Below are positions 25,233 through 34,295 of a stretch of DNA of 44,931 nt, one piece after another. The stretch is from NCBI GenBank assembly GCA_013388675.1, contig JACAEW010000034.1:1-44931 (forward strand), written 5' to 3'. The position numbers were made by a program, and so were the translations under genes. Positions within the stretch are counted from its first letter, which is position 1. Every line of letters begins with the position of its first letter. This DNA comes from Syntrophaceae bacterium (GTDB lineage: Bacteria > Desulfobacterota > SM23-61). The notes beneath the pieces are model-generated. The model was not told the DNA's origin, ran no database searches, and saw only the letters and a list, made by a program, of their open reading frames with translations.

Positions 25233-25240
25233 CCTATTCC

Positions 25241-25960
25241 ATGTTTCAAATCATCTTTATTATTGCCATTTTGCTCTCGTTGTGCGTCTCTGCCCCCCTT
25301 GCCTTCCCCTCCGAGGACCCGAAACTGGCCGAGGCCCGCAAGAGGATGGTGGAGCGCGACCTCAGAGGACGGGACATTACCGACCCCAAGGTCCTGGAGA
25401 TCATGGGGCGGGTCCCGAGGCATCTTTTCGTCCAGCCCTCCCTGAGAAACAAAGCTTACGCGGACCATCCCCTGCCCATCGGGGAGGGACAGACGATCTC
25501 CCAGCCTTACATTGTAGCCCTGATGACCCAGATCCTGAACCTTCAGCCCGGCGAGCGGGTCCTGGAGATCGGCGCCGGTTCGGGTTACCAGGCCGCCGTG
25601 CTGGCCGAACTCACCGACCAGGTGTACACCATCGAAATCATCGAATCCCTGACTCAGCAGGCCGCCCAGCGCCTAAAACAACTTGGGTACGACAAGGTCA
25701 AAGTGAAATACGGAGACGGGTACTTCGGCTGGGAAGAGGCGGCCCCCTTCGATGCCATCATCGTCACCTGCGCCGCCAACCACATCCCTCCGCCTCTTAT
25801 CAAGCAGCTGAAAGAGGGGGGACGTTTGATCATTCCCCTGGGGAGCACCACCTATTTCCAGACCCTAACCTTGCTCGTCAAGAAATCGGGCAAGGCCGAT
25901 ATCCAGCATCTCACGGGGGTCGCCTTCGTCCCCATGACCGGCGAAGCCCTGAAAAAATGA
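25241..25960 (+). CDS. pcm: Exported protein-L-isoaspartate O-methyltransferase
   Basis: A 239-residue SAM-dependent methyltransferase that starts repair of isoaspartyl damage in proteins. An N-terminal signal peptide (hydrophobic residues 3-20, then [10 protein letters not shown]) suggests periplasmic location, unlike cytosolic Pcm. Family motifs are complete: [39 protein letters not shown], the SAM loop [18 protein letters not shown] (107-124) and [16 protein letters not shown] with the closing GGRLIIPLG. No strong Shine-Dalgarno is seen. An MFS gene begins 25 nt downstream. Exported forms occur in several Gram-negative groups. The SAM supply outside the cytoplasm is unexplained, so the signal may act as an anchor instead. 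Confidence 0.9.
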   Translation: MFQIIFIIAILLSLCVSAPLAFPSEDPKLAEARKRMVERDLRGRDITDPKVLEIMGRVPRHLFVQPSLRNKAYADHPLPIGEGQTISQPYIVALMTQILNLQPGERVLEIGAGSGYQAAVLAELTDQVYTIEIIESLTQQAAQRLKQLGYDKVKVKYGDGYFGWEEAAPFDAIIVTCAANHIPPPLIKQLKEGGRLIIPLGSTTYFQTLTLLVKKSGKADIQHLTGVAFVPMTGEALKK

Positions 25961-25985
25961 ACCTCTTCCCTCCCCCTGCACCGGT

Positions 25986-27176
25986 ATGACCCCCACGGAC
26001 TTGAGCGGACCCCTCGCCTACCGCTCCTCTATCCTTATTTCTTACCTGTGCACCATGCTCCTTTGGGGGGCGGTTTATATTTACATGCCCATCCTGTCCC
26101 CTTACACCAAGATGGTGAGCGGTTCTCTCCAGGCTGCCGGCCTGGTCATGGGCGCCTATGGACTCTCGCAGATGATTCTTCGGGTTCCCCTGGGAATCCT
26201 ATCCGACCGCATGAGGCGCCGAAAGCCCTTTATCGTCCTCGGGTTTGTTTTCGACGGGCTCGCCAACCTCGGCCTGATCCTGTCCGGGAGCACCGGGATG
26301 CTTTTCCTGTCGGTATTCACATCCGGCATCGCCGCGAGCATGTGGGTGCCCTTCACCGTCCTCTTCTCGAGCTACTTTCCGCTGGGGCGAATTGCCCGGT
26401 CCATGTCTTTCATTATGTTCTTCTCCCGGCTGGCCCAGGTCTGCGCAAACTACTCGGGGGGAAAGATTGCCGATGCCTGGGGATGGACGATCCCGTTTTA
26501 CGTAGGGGGAGGATTATCGTTTCTGGGCCTTATTCTGGCCCTGGGGATCTCGGAAGTGCGCCCGGAGAAGAGTTCAGACCTCAGCCTCACCAAGGCATTG
26601 CAGGTCGGCCGGAACCGGATGCTACTGATTTCTTCATTCCTTTGCATCCTCATGCAATTCTCCAACTTCGCCGTCGCCTACGGCTTTTCCCCCATCTTCG
26701 CCCAGCAGCTGGGGGCCTCCAAGGCGGACCTTGGCCTTCTTCTCTTCTGGTACCTGCTTCCCAACCTGGCGGGTACGCTTCTCTCGGGGACCTTCATCCG
26801 CCGTTATCTTGCCGACCGGTGGATCCTTACCGTGGGTTTTCTTCTCATTGCGGGGGCCGTATTTTGCATTCCCTTGACCGGCCGCCTCGGCACTCTCTTT
26901 TGGGTCCAGGCCATAAACGGGACCGGGGTGGGCTTGGTGTTCCCCCTCCTCATGGGCCTGTCCATTCAATCCATCCCCAGGGAGCAGCAGGCCACGGCCA
27001 TGGGCTTTTTCCAGTCCCTTTACGCCGTCGGTATGAGCCTGGGCCCGATCCTATCTGGTTTCTTCGCCCAGCAATGGGGCCTTTCTTCCGTTTTCGTCCT
27101 CAATGGACTTCTTTGCCTCCTCGGCGCCTTTTTTTCCTTCATGAAAATTCCTTCTGCTTCCCGGAACGAATCATGA
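25986..27176 (+). CDS. Major facilitator superfamily transporter
   Basis: A 396-residue membrane protein with 12 hydrophobic segments in two halves of six. Between helices 2 and 3 it carries the MFS signature GILSDRMRRRKPF (G-x3-D-R-x-R-R form). Helix 4-5 contains GIAASMWVPFTVLFSSYFP, and the C-terminal half repeats the pattern with GTFIRRYLADRW. It should move a small solute by proton coupling, but the sequence does not show which. It starts 25 nt after the isoaspartyl methyltransferase, so the two may be co-transcribed without an obvious functional link. Confidence 0.88.
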   Translation: MTPTDLSGPLAYRSSILISYLCTMLLWGAVYIYMPILSPYTKMVSGSLQAAGLVMGAYGLSQMILRVPLGILSDRMRRRKPFIVLGFVFDGLANLGLILSGSTGMLFLSVFTSGIAASMWVPFTVLFSSYFPLGRIARSMSFIMFFSRLAQVCANYSGGKIADAWGWTIPFYVGGGLSFLGLILALGISEVRPEKSSDLSLTKALQVGRNRMLLISSFLCILMQFSNFAVAYGFSPIFAQQLGASKADLGLLLFWYLLPNLAGTLLSGTFIRRYLADRWILTVGFLLIAGAVFCIPLTGRLGTLFWVQAINGTGVGLVFPLLMGLSIQSIPREQQATAMGFFQSLYAVGMSLGPILSGFFAQQWGLSSVFVLNGLLCLLGAFFSFMKIPSASRNES

Positions 27177-27316
27177 GACGGGGTGCATTTTATTTTCCTG
27201 GAGATCAAAGCCTTTCTCTCCTACCGGAACGATCAGCGACCGATTTCTTTCTGGCGCTCGAAATCCGGGTGGGAAGCCGACTTCGTTTTGGGTGCGTTCG
27301 CCTTCTTCTTCCGCGC

Positions 27317-27337
27317 AATCCCGCCAAGGGCGGGATT
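27317..27337. repeat. Perfect short hairpin in the MFS-ilvD gap
   Basis: AATCCCGCC (27317-27325) and GGCGGGATT (27329-27337) form a 9-bp stem with a 3-nt loop. No T-run follows directly, so it is a weak terminator candidate for the MFS gene. The rest of 27177-27410 shows no gene. Confidence 0.45.
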
Positions 27338-27410
27338 TCCGGGCCATAAGCCTGGCTTGGAGTAAAAAGAGAACTCTTCAAATTAAAGGGAAGGCGCGGA
27401 AAAATCACGG

Positions 27411-27440
27411 TTGACAGGCCGATCGGCGAAACGATATGAT
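27411..27440 (+). promoter_or_regulatory. Predicted promoter for ilvD
   Basis: TTGACA at 27411-27416 and TATGAT at 27435-27440 with an 18-bp spacer; transcription would start near 27447, about 50 nt before the ATG at 27500, which has GGGGAGG upstream. Confidence 0.7.
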
Positions 27441-27499
27441 TCTTCGGCAGTCAGCAATCAGGTCAGCTTTTTCAATTTCGGTTTTCTGGGGAGGTTGGA

Positions 27500-29167
27500 A
27501 TGCGCAGCGATTTGATGAAGAAAGGATTGGAGAGGGCGCCCCATCGGGCGCTCTTTAAGGCCATGGGGCTGACCGACGAGGAGATTTCCAGGCCCATGGT
27601 GGGGATTGCCAATTCGGCCAACGAGCTGATTCCGGGGCATATTCACCTTGACCGGATCGTCGAGGCGGTCAAAGCCGGGGTTCGCCTGGCCGGGGGAACT
27701 CCTCTGGAGTTTTCCACCATCGGCGTATGCGACGGGATCGCCATGAACCACGAAGGGATGAAATACGCCCTCCCCAGTCGGGAGCTCATCGCCGATTCCG
27801 TCGAGATCATGGCCATGGCCCACCCCTTCGATGCCCTGGTCCTGGTCCCCAACTGCGACAAGATCATTCCCGGGATGCTCATGGCTGCCCTGCGGATAAA
27901 CATTCCCTCCATCGTGATCAGCGGCGGCCCCATGATGACCGGCAAGTTCGCCGATAAGGAAGTGGACCTGATCAATGTTTTCGAGGGAGTCGGGAGGGTT
28001 GCCCGGGGAGAATGGAGCAGGACCCAGCTAAACGACTTGGAGGACTGTGCCTGCCCCGGTTGCGGCTCCTGTGCGGGGATGTTCACCGCCAATTCCATGA
28101 ACTGCATGTCCGAGGCGGTGGGCCTCGCTCTGCCGGGAAACGGGACCATCCCGGCGGTGAATGCCGCTCGGGTTCGTCTGGCCAAAATAGCGGGGATGAA
28201 GGTCATGGAGCTCTGGAAGAAGAACATCAAGCCCCGGGACATTGCCACCCCGGAGGCTTTCAAAAATGCCATGGCCGCGGATATGGCCTTGGGATGTTCC
28301 ACCAATACCGTCCTGCATCTTCCGGCGATCGCCCATGAAGCCGGGATCGACCTGAACCTCGACCTCTTCAACAAAGTGAGCGACCGGACCCCGCACCTCT
28401 GCTTCTTGAGCCCTGCCGGCCCCCATCACCTGCACGACCTGGATGCGGCCGGGGGAGTTCAGGCGGTCCTGGCCGAATTATCCAAGCTCGGGGGCATCGA
28501 TAAAAAAGTCATGACCGCCACGGGCAAAACCCTGGGGGTCAATTTGAAGGGAGTGTCCGTTAAGGACTACGAGGTGATCCGCTCCATCGACAACCCCTAT
28601 CATAAGGAAGGAGGGCTGGCCATCCTTCGGGGAAACCTGGCTCCCGGCGGGGCGGTGGTGAAGCAGTCCGCCGTGGCCCCGGAAATGATGGTCAATGAAG
28701 GAAAGGCCATCATATTCGAATCGGAGCCGGAAGCCATGGCCGGGATTCTGGGGGGAAAGGTCAAGCCGGGCCACATCGTGATCGTGCGGTACGAAGGGCC
28801 GAAAGGCGGGCCGGGCATGCAGGAGATGTTGTCTCCCACTTCCGCCATCGCCGGCATGGGGCTGGACAAAGACGTGGCCCTGATCACCGACGGCCGGTTC
28901 AGCGGAGGTTCCCGCGGCGCGGCCATCGGCCATGTCTCTCCGGAAGCAGCCGAAGGGGGGCCGATTGCCCTGGTCCGAAACGGCGCCCGCATCCGAATCG
29001 ACATCCCCAAGAAGAAATTGACCCTTCTGGTCAGCGATGAAGAACTGAAACGAAGAAAGAAATCCTGGAGGCCGCACAGGCCCAAGATCACTTCGGGCTA
29101 CGCCGCCCGGTATGCCCAGATGGTCACCTCGGCGGGAACCGGCGCGGTTTTCAAGGATCGTTTTTAG
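27500..29167 (+). CDS. ilvD: Dihydroxy-acid dehydratase
   Basis: A 555-residue Fe-S dehydratase of the branched-chain amino acid pathway (2,3-dihydroxy-isovalerate or -methylvalerate to the 2-oxo acid). Family motifs are [35 protein letters not shown] (C119), [16 protein letters not shown] (C185, C188, C191) and [19 protein letters not shown] near the end. The early loop reads [10 protein letters not shown], with Gly where plant-type [2Fe-2S] enzymes have a cluster Cys. This is as in the oxygen-sensitive E. coli enzyme and fits an anaerobe. No other ilv or leu biosynthesis gene is adjacent, and it has its own promoter. A sugar-acid dehydratase (EDD-like) is less likely from motifs. Confidence 0.95.
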   Translation: MRSDLMKKGLERAPHRALFKAMGLTDEEISRPMVGIANSANELIPGHIHLDRIVEAVKAGVRLAGGTPLEFSTIGVCDGIAMNHEGMKYALPSRELIADSVEIMAMAHPFDALVLVPNCDKIIPGMLMAALRINIPSIVISGGPMMTGKFADKEVDLINVFEGVGRVARGEWSRTQLNDLEDCACPGCGSCAGMFTANSMNCMSEAVGLALPGNGTIPAVNAARVRLAKIAGMKVMELWKKNIKPRDIATPEAFKNAMAADMALGCSTNTVLHLPAIAHEAGIDLNLDLFNKVSDRTPHLCFLSPAGPHHLHDLDAAGGVQAVLAELSKLGGIDKKVMTATGKTLGVNLKGVSVKDYEVIRSIDNPYHKEGGLAILRGNLAPGGAVVKQSAVAPEMMVNEGKAIIFESEPEAMAGILGGKVKPGHIVIVRYEGPKGGPGMQEMLSPTSAIAGMGLDKDVALITDGRFSGGSRGAAIGHVSPEAAEGGPIALVRNGARIRIDIPKKKLTLLVSDEELKRRKKSWRPHRPKITSGYAARYAQMVTSAGTGAVFKDRF

Positions 29168-29194
29168 TTTTATTCCTCGCCATCGGAATACCGC

Positions 29195-29218
29195 AGGGGC
29201 GATTCATGAATCGCCCCT
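29195..29218. repeat. 24-bp perfect palindrome after ilvD
   Basis: AGGGGCGATTCA (29195-29206) is followed directly by its exact complement TGAATCGCCCCT (29207-29218). It lies 28 nt after the ilvD stop and may act as a terminator-like hairpin or be a copy of a dispersed palindrome. No T-run follows. Confidence 0.65.
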
Positions 29219-29253
29219 ATACGCCCGCCTGCAAGGACACCCCAAAATCCTCC

Positions 29254-29949
29254 ATGGAGCGAAAAGTCATGACCTCCCGGAAACGAACCCTGACCGCCCT
29301 CTCCCACCGGGAGCCGGACCGGGTTCCTTACGACTTGGGGGGACTGGGCCCCAGCGGAATTTCCATCCAGGCTTACCGGAACTTGTTGAACCATCTCCAA
29401 TCCCAAGAAAAGGGAGAAGTCGGAGATGTGGCCAGCCAGCGAGCGAGGTTGAGCGAAGAATTCTTGCTGGGTTTTCGAGTCGACACCCGGTCCTTCCGCG
29501 TGCGCTCCCAGGGCTCGTGGGTATTGAAAATGCAGGAGGAAAAAGGATATTCCTCTTTCTACGATGAATGGGGAATCGGACGGAAATTGGCCGAGGATCG
29601 GGGAATGCATTTTTTTATCTTCCACCATCCCCTATCCGAAGTCGAAACCTCCGATCTTTCCCGGTTTCCCTGGCCCGATCCCATGGATGGCCATCGTCGA
29701 ATTGGAGTGGCGGAAGAAGCCCGGGTGATACGCCAGGAGGCCGATCCCGCCTTTGTCCTGGGAAGTTCTTTTTCCTCGGGGCTTCTTCAATTCGCAGCCC
29801 AGCTCGAGGGGCACGAGCGTTTTTTCACCGATCTGCTCCTCGACCCCAAGCGGACCGAGTGGATTCTGGACTAACTCCTCCAGCTCAAGCTCAACCTTTC
29901 CCGCTATGTCTTGGACCGGGCGGGAGATTGGGTTGACATCTTTTTTTAA
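29254..29949 (+). pseudogene. Broken uroporphyrinogen decarboxylase (UroD)-family gene
   Basis: The intact frame from 29254 (or 29269) starts ERKVMTSRKRTLTALSHREP, with DRVPYDLGG next, the opening of UroD-family methyltransferases. It continues with FRVDTR and a segment SGLLQFAAQLEGHERFF before a TAA stop at 29872-29874. Translation past that stop stays family-like in the same frame (LLQLKLNLSRYVLDRAGDWVDI) until a second stop at 29947-29949, so the first TAA is a nonsense change within the gene. Family members are about 340-380 residues. Here the last third, from the point where DWVDI normally leads into the catalytic core, has been lost and is replaced by AT-rich DNA and the promoter of the next operon. 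Inactive unless read through. Confidence 0.75.
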
Positions 29950-29967
29950 CAAATCTTCATTTTTTTC

Positions 29968-30022
29968 TTGACAGGTTTTTTTAAAAAATTTACACTGTAT
30001 AAAAATAGATTTAAATCTATTT
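29968..30022 (+). promoter_or_regulatory. Predicted promoter with a 20-bp palindromic operator for the MerR-kamA operon
   Basis: TTGACA at 29968-29973 and TACACT at 29991-29996 are 17 bp apart. Directly downstream, 30003-30022 is a perfect palindrome (AAATAGATTT then AAATCTATTT), covering the likely transcription start. A site there would let a bound regulator block initiation. The adjacent gene encodes a MerR-like DNA-binding protein, so autoregulation is the simplest reading. Confidence 0.6.
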
Positions 30023-30082
30023 GTGGATTTGGATTTATTTTCCTTGAAACTGGAGACTATTCGCTCCTCTTGGAGTTTAGCC

Positions 30083-30367
30083 ATGAGGACCTCGGATATA
30101 TTAAAAAAGCTAAATATTCCAAGACACAAACTGTATTACTTGGAGCAGAAGGGGTATATCAAGCCCAAGCGGATCCCCATGGGAGAACTGGAGTCCAGGG
30201 AGTACAGCGACGAAGAATTCCGAAAACTCGAGCTGATCTGGAAATATTTGCAAAGCGGCTTTAAGCACAAAATCGCTTACGAAAAAGCCCTGGAGGAACT
30301 GCAGAGCCCGAAGCTCAAGCTCGACTCGCAACCCCAAAAACCCGGACCTACAGAGTCCAAAACCTGA
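30083..30367 (+). CDS. Small MerR-type transcriptional regulator
   Basis: A 94-residue protein that is essentially one MerR winged-helix domain: MRTSDILKKLNIPRHKLYYL, EQKGYIKPKRI, then YSDEEFRKLELIWKYLQSGF and a short charged tail. It lacks the long dimerisation helix and effector domain of full MerR proteins. The frame is open from 30023, but homology starts at the ATG at 30083, within a weak TTGGAG context. It ends 9 nt before kamA and is preceded by a promoter with a perfect palindrome at 30003-30022, suggesting it controls its own operon. The signal it responds to is unknown. Confidence 0.82.
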   Translation: MRTSDILKKLNIPRHKLYYLEQKGYIKPKRIPMGELESREYSDEEFRKLELIWKYLQSGFKHKIAYEKALEELQSPKLKLDSQPQKPGPTESKT

Positions 30368-30376
30368 GAGGTCAAC

Positions 30377-31576
30377 ATGAACGTTTCTGGCAGTACCGTG
30401 CTCCCTCGGGAGCCCATCCGATCCGCCCGGCTGGCTGAGGCCAAAATCCCCGTGGAGGAGGAAAATCAGCCGAATCCATGGAAGGACGCCACCGATGAAG
30501 AGTGGGATGACTGGCGTTGGCAATTGAAAAACCGGATCACCAAGGCCGAACAGCTCAAGCTCCTCTTGAACCTGAACGATGAAGAGGTCGCGGCCATCGA
30601 CGCCTCCAAAGGCCGGATGGCCACGGCCATAACCCCCTACTTTGCCACCCTGATGAGCCGGACCGATCCCAACTGTCCCATCCGCCGGCAGGCCCTGCCC
30701 ACCCTCCAGGAGATTCACTTTTCCCCTCACGATTTGGTGGACCCCTGCGCGGAGGATGAAAATTCTCCGGTCCACGGGCTGGTTCACCGGTACCCCGACC
30801 GGGTTCTTCTCCTGGTCACCGACAAGTGCGCGGTATACTGCCGCTACTGCACCCGGAGAAGAATGGTGGGTTCGAGCGAAAAGTGTATCAGCGAAGAGGA
30901 AATGGACGAAGCCATCGGCTACATCCAGGCCACCAAAAAGATCCGGGATGTTTTAATCTCCGGCGGCGATCCCCTCCTACTGGAAGACGACCACCTGGAA
31001 AGAATCCTGATCAAGTTGAGAAAGATTCCCCACGTAGAAATCGTGCGCATCGGGACCCGAGTGCCGGTGACCCTTCCCCAGCGCATCACCCCGGCTTTAA
31101 CCCAGATGCTGAGAAAATACCATCCCCTGTGGATGAGCATTCACTTCAGCCACCCGAAGGAAATCACCAAGGAGGTGCGGCGGTCCTGTGGCCTGCTCGC
31201 CGACGCCGGAATTCCCCTGGGAAGCCAGACCGTTCTTCTGCGGGGGATCAACGACAAGCCCTCCATCATGAAACGGCTGATGCATGAGCTCCTGAAAACC
31301 CGGGTTCGCCCCTACTATATCTATCAATGCGACCTGGCCATGGGAACGGAGCATTTCCGGACTCCCATTGCCGTGGGAATCAACATCATCGAAAAGCTGC
31401 GCGGCCACACGACGGGCTATGCCGTGCCCAGTTTTGTGATCGACGCGCCCGGCGGCGGGGGCAAAATCCCCGTAGGGCCGACCTACCTGATTTCTCAGGA
31501 CAAAGGGAGGATGATCCTGCGCAACTATCAAGGAAAGGTTTTTGAGTATCAGGAGCCCGGAAACGAGGACTCCTGA
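30377..31576 (+). CDS. kamA: Lysine 2,3-aminomutase (radical SAM, PLP-dependent)
   Basis: A 399-residue radical SAM enzyme converting L-lysine to L-beta-lysine. The [4Fe-4S] motif is C151-x3-C155-x2-C158 (KCAVYCRYCTRR) and the PLP lysine is K363 in APGGGGKIP. The two carboxylates that bind the lysine side chain in the Clostridium subterminale enzyme (D293, D330) are kept as D319 (YIYQCD) and D356 (FVIDAP). Their spacing to each other and to the PLP lysine is identical, 37 and 7 residues. Glutamate 2,3-aminomutases change these positions, so lysine is the likely substrate. Beta-lysine could feed lysine fermentation or N-acetyl-beta-lysine osmolyte synthesis, but no ablB acetyltransferase or kamDE is nearby. 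Co-transcribed with the MerR-like gene. Confidence 0.93.
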   Translation: MNVSGSTVLPREPIRSARLAEAKIPVEEENQPNPWKDATDEEWDDWRWQLKNRITKAEQLKLLLNLNDEEVAAIDASKGRMATAITPYFATLMSRTDPNCPIRRQALPTLQEIHFSPHDLVDPCAEDENSPVHGLVHRYPDRVLLLVTDKCAVYCRYCTRRRMVGSSEKCISEEEMDEAIGYIQATKKIRDVLISGGDPLLLEDDHLERILIKLRKIPHVEIVRIGTRVPVTLPQRITPALTQMLRKYHPLWMSIHFSHPKEITKEVRRSCGLLADAGIPLGSQTVLLRGINDKPSIMKRLMHELLKTRVRPYYIYQCDLAMGTEHFRTPIAVGINIIEKLRGHTTGYAVPSFVIDAPGGGGKIPVGPTYLISQDKGRMILRNYQGKVFEYQEPGNEDS

Positions 31577-31581
31577 TTTGG

Positions 31582-31699
31582 AAAGGAGGTGGTGCACCCT
31601 ATCATGAGGACAGGCAAAAGGAGTCGATCATCGCCAAGAGCCAATTTGACCCCACACACACCTAAGCCCGCCTTTCTCGCGATGACTCCTTTTGCGTAA
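31582..31699 (+). other. Structured region with possible 31-codon ORF after kamA
   Basis: AAAGGAGGTG at 31582-31591 is an unusually full anti-Shine-Dalgarno match. It precedes a short ORF from ATG at 31604 (or GTG at 31592) to a stop at 31697-31699, encoding 31 basic residues (MRTGKRSRSSPRANL at the start). The same DNA holds an inverted repeat: GCAAAAGGAGTC near 31613 and GACTCCTTTTGC ending near 31696, each extended by ATCGC/GCGAT. It may be a small peptide gene, a structured RNA or a small repeat element. The frame resembles no protein I know. Confidence 0.3.
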
Positions 31700-31724
31700 C
31701 AAAAATCGGTTATCACCCAGCCTT

Positions 31725-31763
31725 AAGCCTTCTTTCTTCCCTAAGAAAGAAGGCTTTCTTTTT
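31725..31763 (+). terminator. Rho-independent terminator of the kamA operon
   Basis: AAGCCTTCTTTCTT (31725-31738) and AAGAAAGAAGGCTT (31743-31756) form a perfect 14-bp stem with a 4-nt loop, followed by TCTTTTT. Confidence 0.85.
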
Positions 31764-31826
31764 GAATGGGGGTTGGACAATTCGGAATGGGGGATCAAAA
31801 AGGATGGCTGCGCCGGACTGAAGAAT

Positions 31827-34295
31827 TCAAGCCTTGGAGGCTTTTCCTCTTCGTTTTTTCCCAGGAGCCTTTGAATTCCTAACTCCTTGAAACCTTTTCT
31901 GAGGTTCCGGTTTGAGGGCGATCTGGATCACTTCGTCCATTTTTTGCACGAAGCGGAACTCCAGGTCCTTCTTCACCTGTTCCGGAACTTCCTCCAGGTC
32001 CTTCTCGTTCTTCTTGGGAAGGATCAGGGTGGTAATGCCCGCCCGCTTTGCCGCCAGGACCTTCTCCTTGATCCCGCCCACGGGAAGAACCAGCCCCCGA
32101 AGGGTGATCTCGCCGGTCATGGCCACGTCGCTGCGCACCGGCCGTCCCGTGAGCAAAGAGGTGATGGCGGTGAACATGGTCACTCCGGCGGAAGGACCGT
32201 CCTTGGGGATGGCCCCGGCGGGAACGTGGATGTGAATATCGCTGGAGTCGAAGAAATTATCGGAAATCTTCAAGGTCTTGGCTTTTGACCGCACGTAGCT
32301 CAAGGCCGCTTGGGCCGATTCTTTCATGACCTCTCCCAATTGACCGGTGAGGCTGAATCCCTTGCGCCCTTTCATGCGGGTGGCTTCCACGAAAAGAAGG
32401 TCTCCGCCGGTGGGGGTCCAGGCCAGTCCGGTGGCCACCCCGGGCTCGGAGGTGCGCTCGGCCACCTCGGAAAAGAATTTGACCGGCCCCAAATAAGACG
32501 GCACGCTCTCCGGGTCCACCACGGTGAGGCCTTCGGCCCCTTCGGCTACCTTGCGCGCCACTCCGCGGCAGATATTGGCGATCTCCCGCTCCAAATTCCG
32601 GACCCCGGCTTCGCGCGTGTACTCCAGGGCGATCCGGCGCAGCGCCCCATCCCGGAATTGAATCCTTTCCTCCGTCAGGCCGTGAGCGGCGATCTGCTTG
32701 GGAACCAGGAAGTCCTTGGCGATTCGCAGTTTCTCCTCCTCGGTGTATCCGGGAAGGTCCAGGACCTCCATGCGGTCCCGCAACGGCGCGGGGATGGGGT
32801 CCAGGATATTCGCCGTGGTAATGAACATCACCTTGCTGAGGTCGAAAGGCACCTCCAGGTAATGGTCGGAGAAGGAATAATTCTGCTCCGGGTCCAGGAC
32901 TTCCAACAGGGCGGAGGAAGGGTCTCCCCGGAAATCCATGCCCAGCTTGTCGATTTCGTCCAGCATGAAGACGGGGTTGTTCGATCCGGCCTTGCGGATT
33001 CCCTGGATGATTCGGCCGGGCAGAGCCCCCACGTAGGTGCGACGGTGCCCCCGGATCTCCGCCTCATCGCGGACTCCGCCCAGGGACATGCGGATGAACT
33101 TTCTCCCCAGGGCCTTGGCAATCGATTTTCCCACCGAAGTCTTGCCCGTTCCGGGAGGCCCCACGAAGCAAAGGATCGGGCCTTTCATGTCGGCCTTGAG
33201 CTTGCGCACGGAGAGATACTCCAGGATGCGCTTCTTCACCTTTTCCAGGTCGTAATGGTCTTCATCCAGCACTTTCTGAGCCTGCTGGATGTCCAGATTA
33301 TCTTCCGTGGCCACCGCCCAGGGAATCTCGATCAGCCAGTCCAGGTAGGTCCGGGCGACGGTATACTCGGCGGCAGCAGGAGGCATCTTGGCCAGGCGAT
33401 CCAATTCCCGCTCCGCTTCCTTCAGGGCCTCCGGGGGCATCTTGGCCCTGGCGATCCGCTGTCGGAGGTCTTCGATTTCCACGGTCCGCTCGTCTTTCTC
33501 CCCCAGTTCCTTCTGAATCGCTTTGAGCTGTTCGCGCAGGAAATATTCCTTCTGGGACTTATCGATCCCTTCCCTCACCTGACTCTGGATCTTGGACCCC
33601 AGCTCTAGGACGCTGAGCTCTTTGCTCAAGGAAAGATTCACTTTTTCCAACCGGGCGATCACGTCCAGCGTCTCCAGGATGGCCTGCTTATCCTCCAGGG
33701 TTAGGTTGAGGGTGGAAGCGATCAGGTCGGCCAGAACCCCGGGCTCTTCCACGTTCATGGCCATAATGGCCAGTTCAGCAGGAAGGTTCGGGGCCATCTC
33801 CACGAATTTTTGAAAAATCCCCTTGACCCCCGCCATCAGCGCCTGGGTTTCCGAGCTCTTTTCCCCCTGGTCGGCGAGCGTTTTCACTCTCGCCCTCAGG
33901 AAGGGATCCTTCTGGGTGAATTCACCGACCTGTATGCGGGACGTCCCTTGAATCAGCAGTCGGAGGCTGTTATTGGGCATTTTGAGCATCTTCAGGATGT
34001 AGGCCGCAGTGCCCACCTCGAACAGGTCCTCCGGCTTGACCTCCGTGGCTTCTTTATTCTTGAGGGCCACGACCCCGATCATCTTGTTCCCCAGAAGGGC
34101 CGAATCGATCAACTTGACGTGACGGTCCTGGCTGACCATGAGCGGGAGGAGCATTTTGGGATAGAGAACGGACTCGCGGATGGGAAGAATGGGAAGCTCT
34201 TCGGGACTCTCCATCCCCTTGGCTTCCTCGGCCTTCTCCGCAACCTCCTGGGCGGACAAGTTTTCAAGGATCGTGTCGATCGGATCCTCTTTCAT
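31827..34295 (-). CDS. lon: ATP-dependent Lon protease
   Basis: An 822-residue cytosolic AAA+ protease of the LonA type. It has an N-terminal substrate-binding LON domain (from [19 protein letters not shown]), a helical linker, the AAA+ module with Walker [12 protein letters not shown] near residue 380 and sensor regions. The C-terminal protease domain has the Ser of GPSAGVTM near 700 and the Lys of [14 protein letters not shown] near 745 as catalytic dyad. It degrades misfolded and regulatory proteins. The start at 34295 overlaps the stop of the upstream hsp20 as ATGA, with GGAGG 10 nt before it. It is in one unit with a holdase chaperone, and the operon probably responds to protein-folding stress. 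Length and motifs are normal. Confidence 0.97.
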   Translation of the reverse strand: MKEDPIDTILENLSAQEVAEKAEEAKGMESPEELPILPIRESVLYPKMLLPLMVSQDRHVKLIDSALLGNKMIGVVALKNKEATEVKPEDLFEVGTAAYILKMLKMPNNSLRLLIQGTSRIQVGEFTQKDPFLRARVKTLADQGEKSSETQALMAGVKGIFQKFVEMAPNLPAELAIMAMNVEEPGVLADLIASTLNLTLEDKQAILETLDVIARLEKVNLSLSKELSVLELGSKIQSQVREGIDKSQKEYFLREQLKAIQKELGEKDERTVEIEDLRQRIARAKMPPEALKEAERELDRLAKMPPAAAEYTVARTYLDWLIEIPWAVATEDNLDIQQAQKVLDEDHYDLEKVKKRILEYLSVRKLKADMKGPILCFVGPPGTGKTSVGKSIAKALGRKFIRMSLGGVRDEAEIRGHRRTYVGALPGRIIQGIRKAGSNNPVFMLDEIDKLGMDFRGDPSSALLEVLDPEQNYSFSDHYLEVPFDLSKVMFITTANILDPIPAPLRDRMEVLDLPGYTEEEKLRIAKDFLVPKQIAAHGLTEERIQFRDGALRRIALEYTREAGVRNLEREIANICRGVARKVAEGAEGLTVVDPESVPSYLGPVKFFSEVAERTSEPGVATGLAWTPTGGDLLFVEATRMKGRKGFSLTGQLGEVMKESAQAALSYVRSKAKTLKISDNFFDSSDIHIHVPAGAIPKDGPSAGVTMFTAITSLLTGRPVRSDVAMTGEITLRGLVLPVGGIKEKVLAAKRAGITTLILPKKNEKDLEEVPEQVKKDLEFRFVQKMDEVIQIALKPEPQKRFQGVRNSKAPGKKRRGKASKA

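Noticed and set aside
32310..33608. 432-codon plus-strand ORF opposite lon
   Set aside because: It is antisense to the conserved Lon AAA+ domain and its translation is His/Gly/Leu/Gln-rich with no motif.
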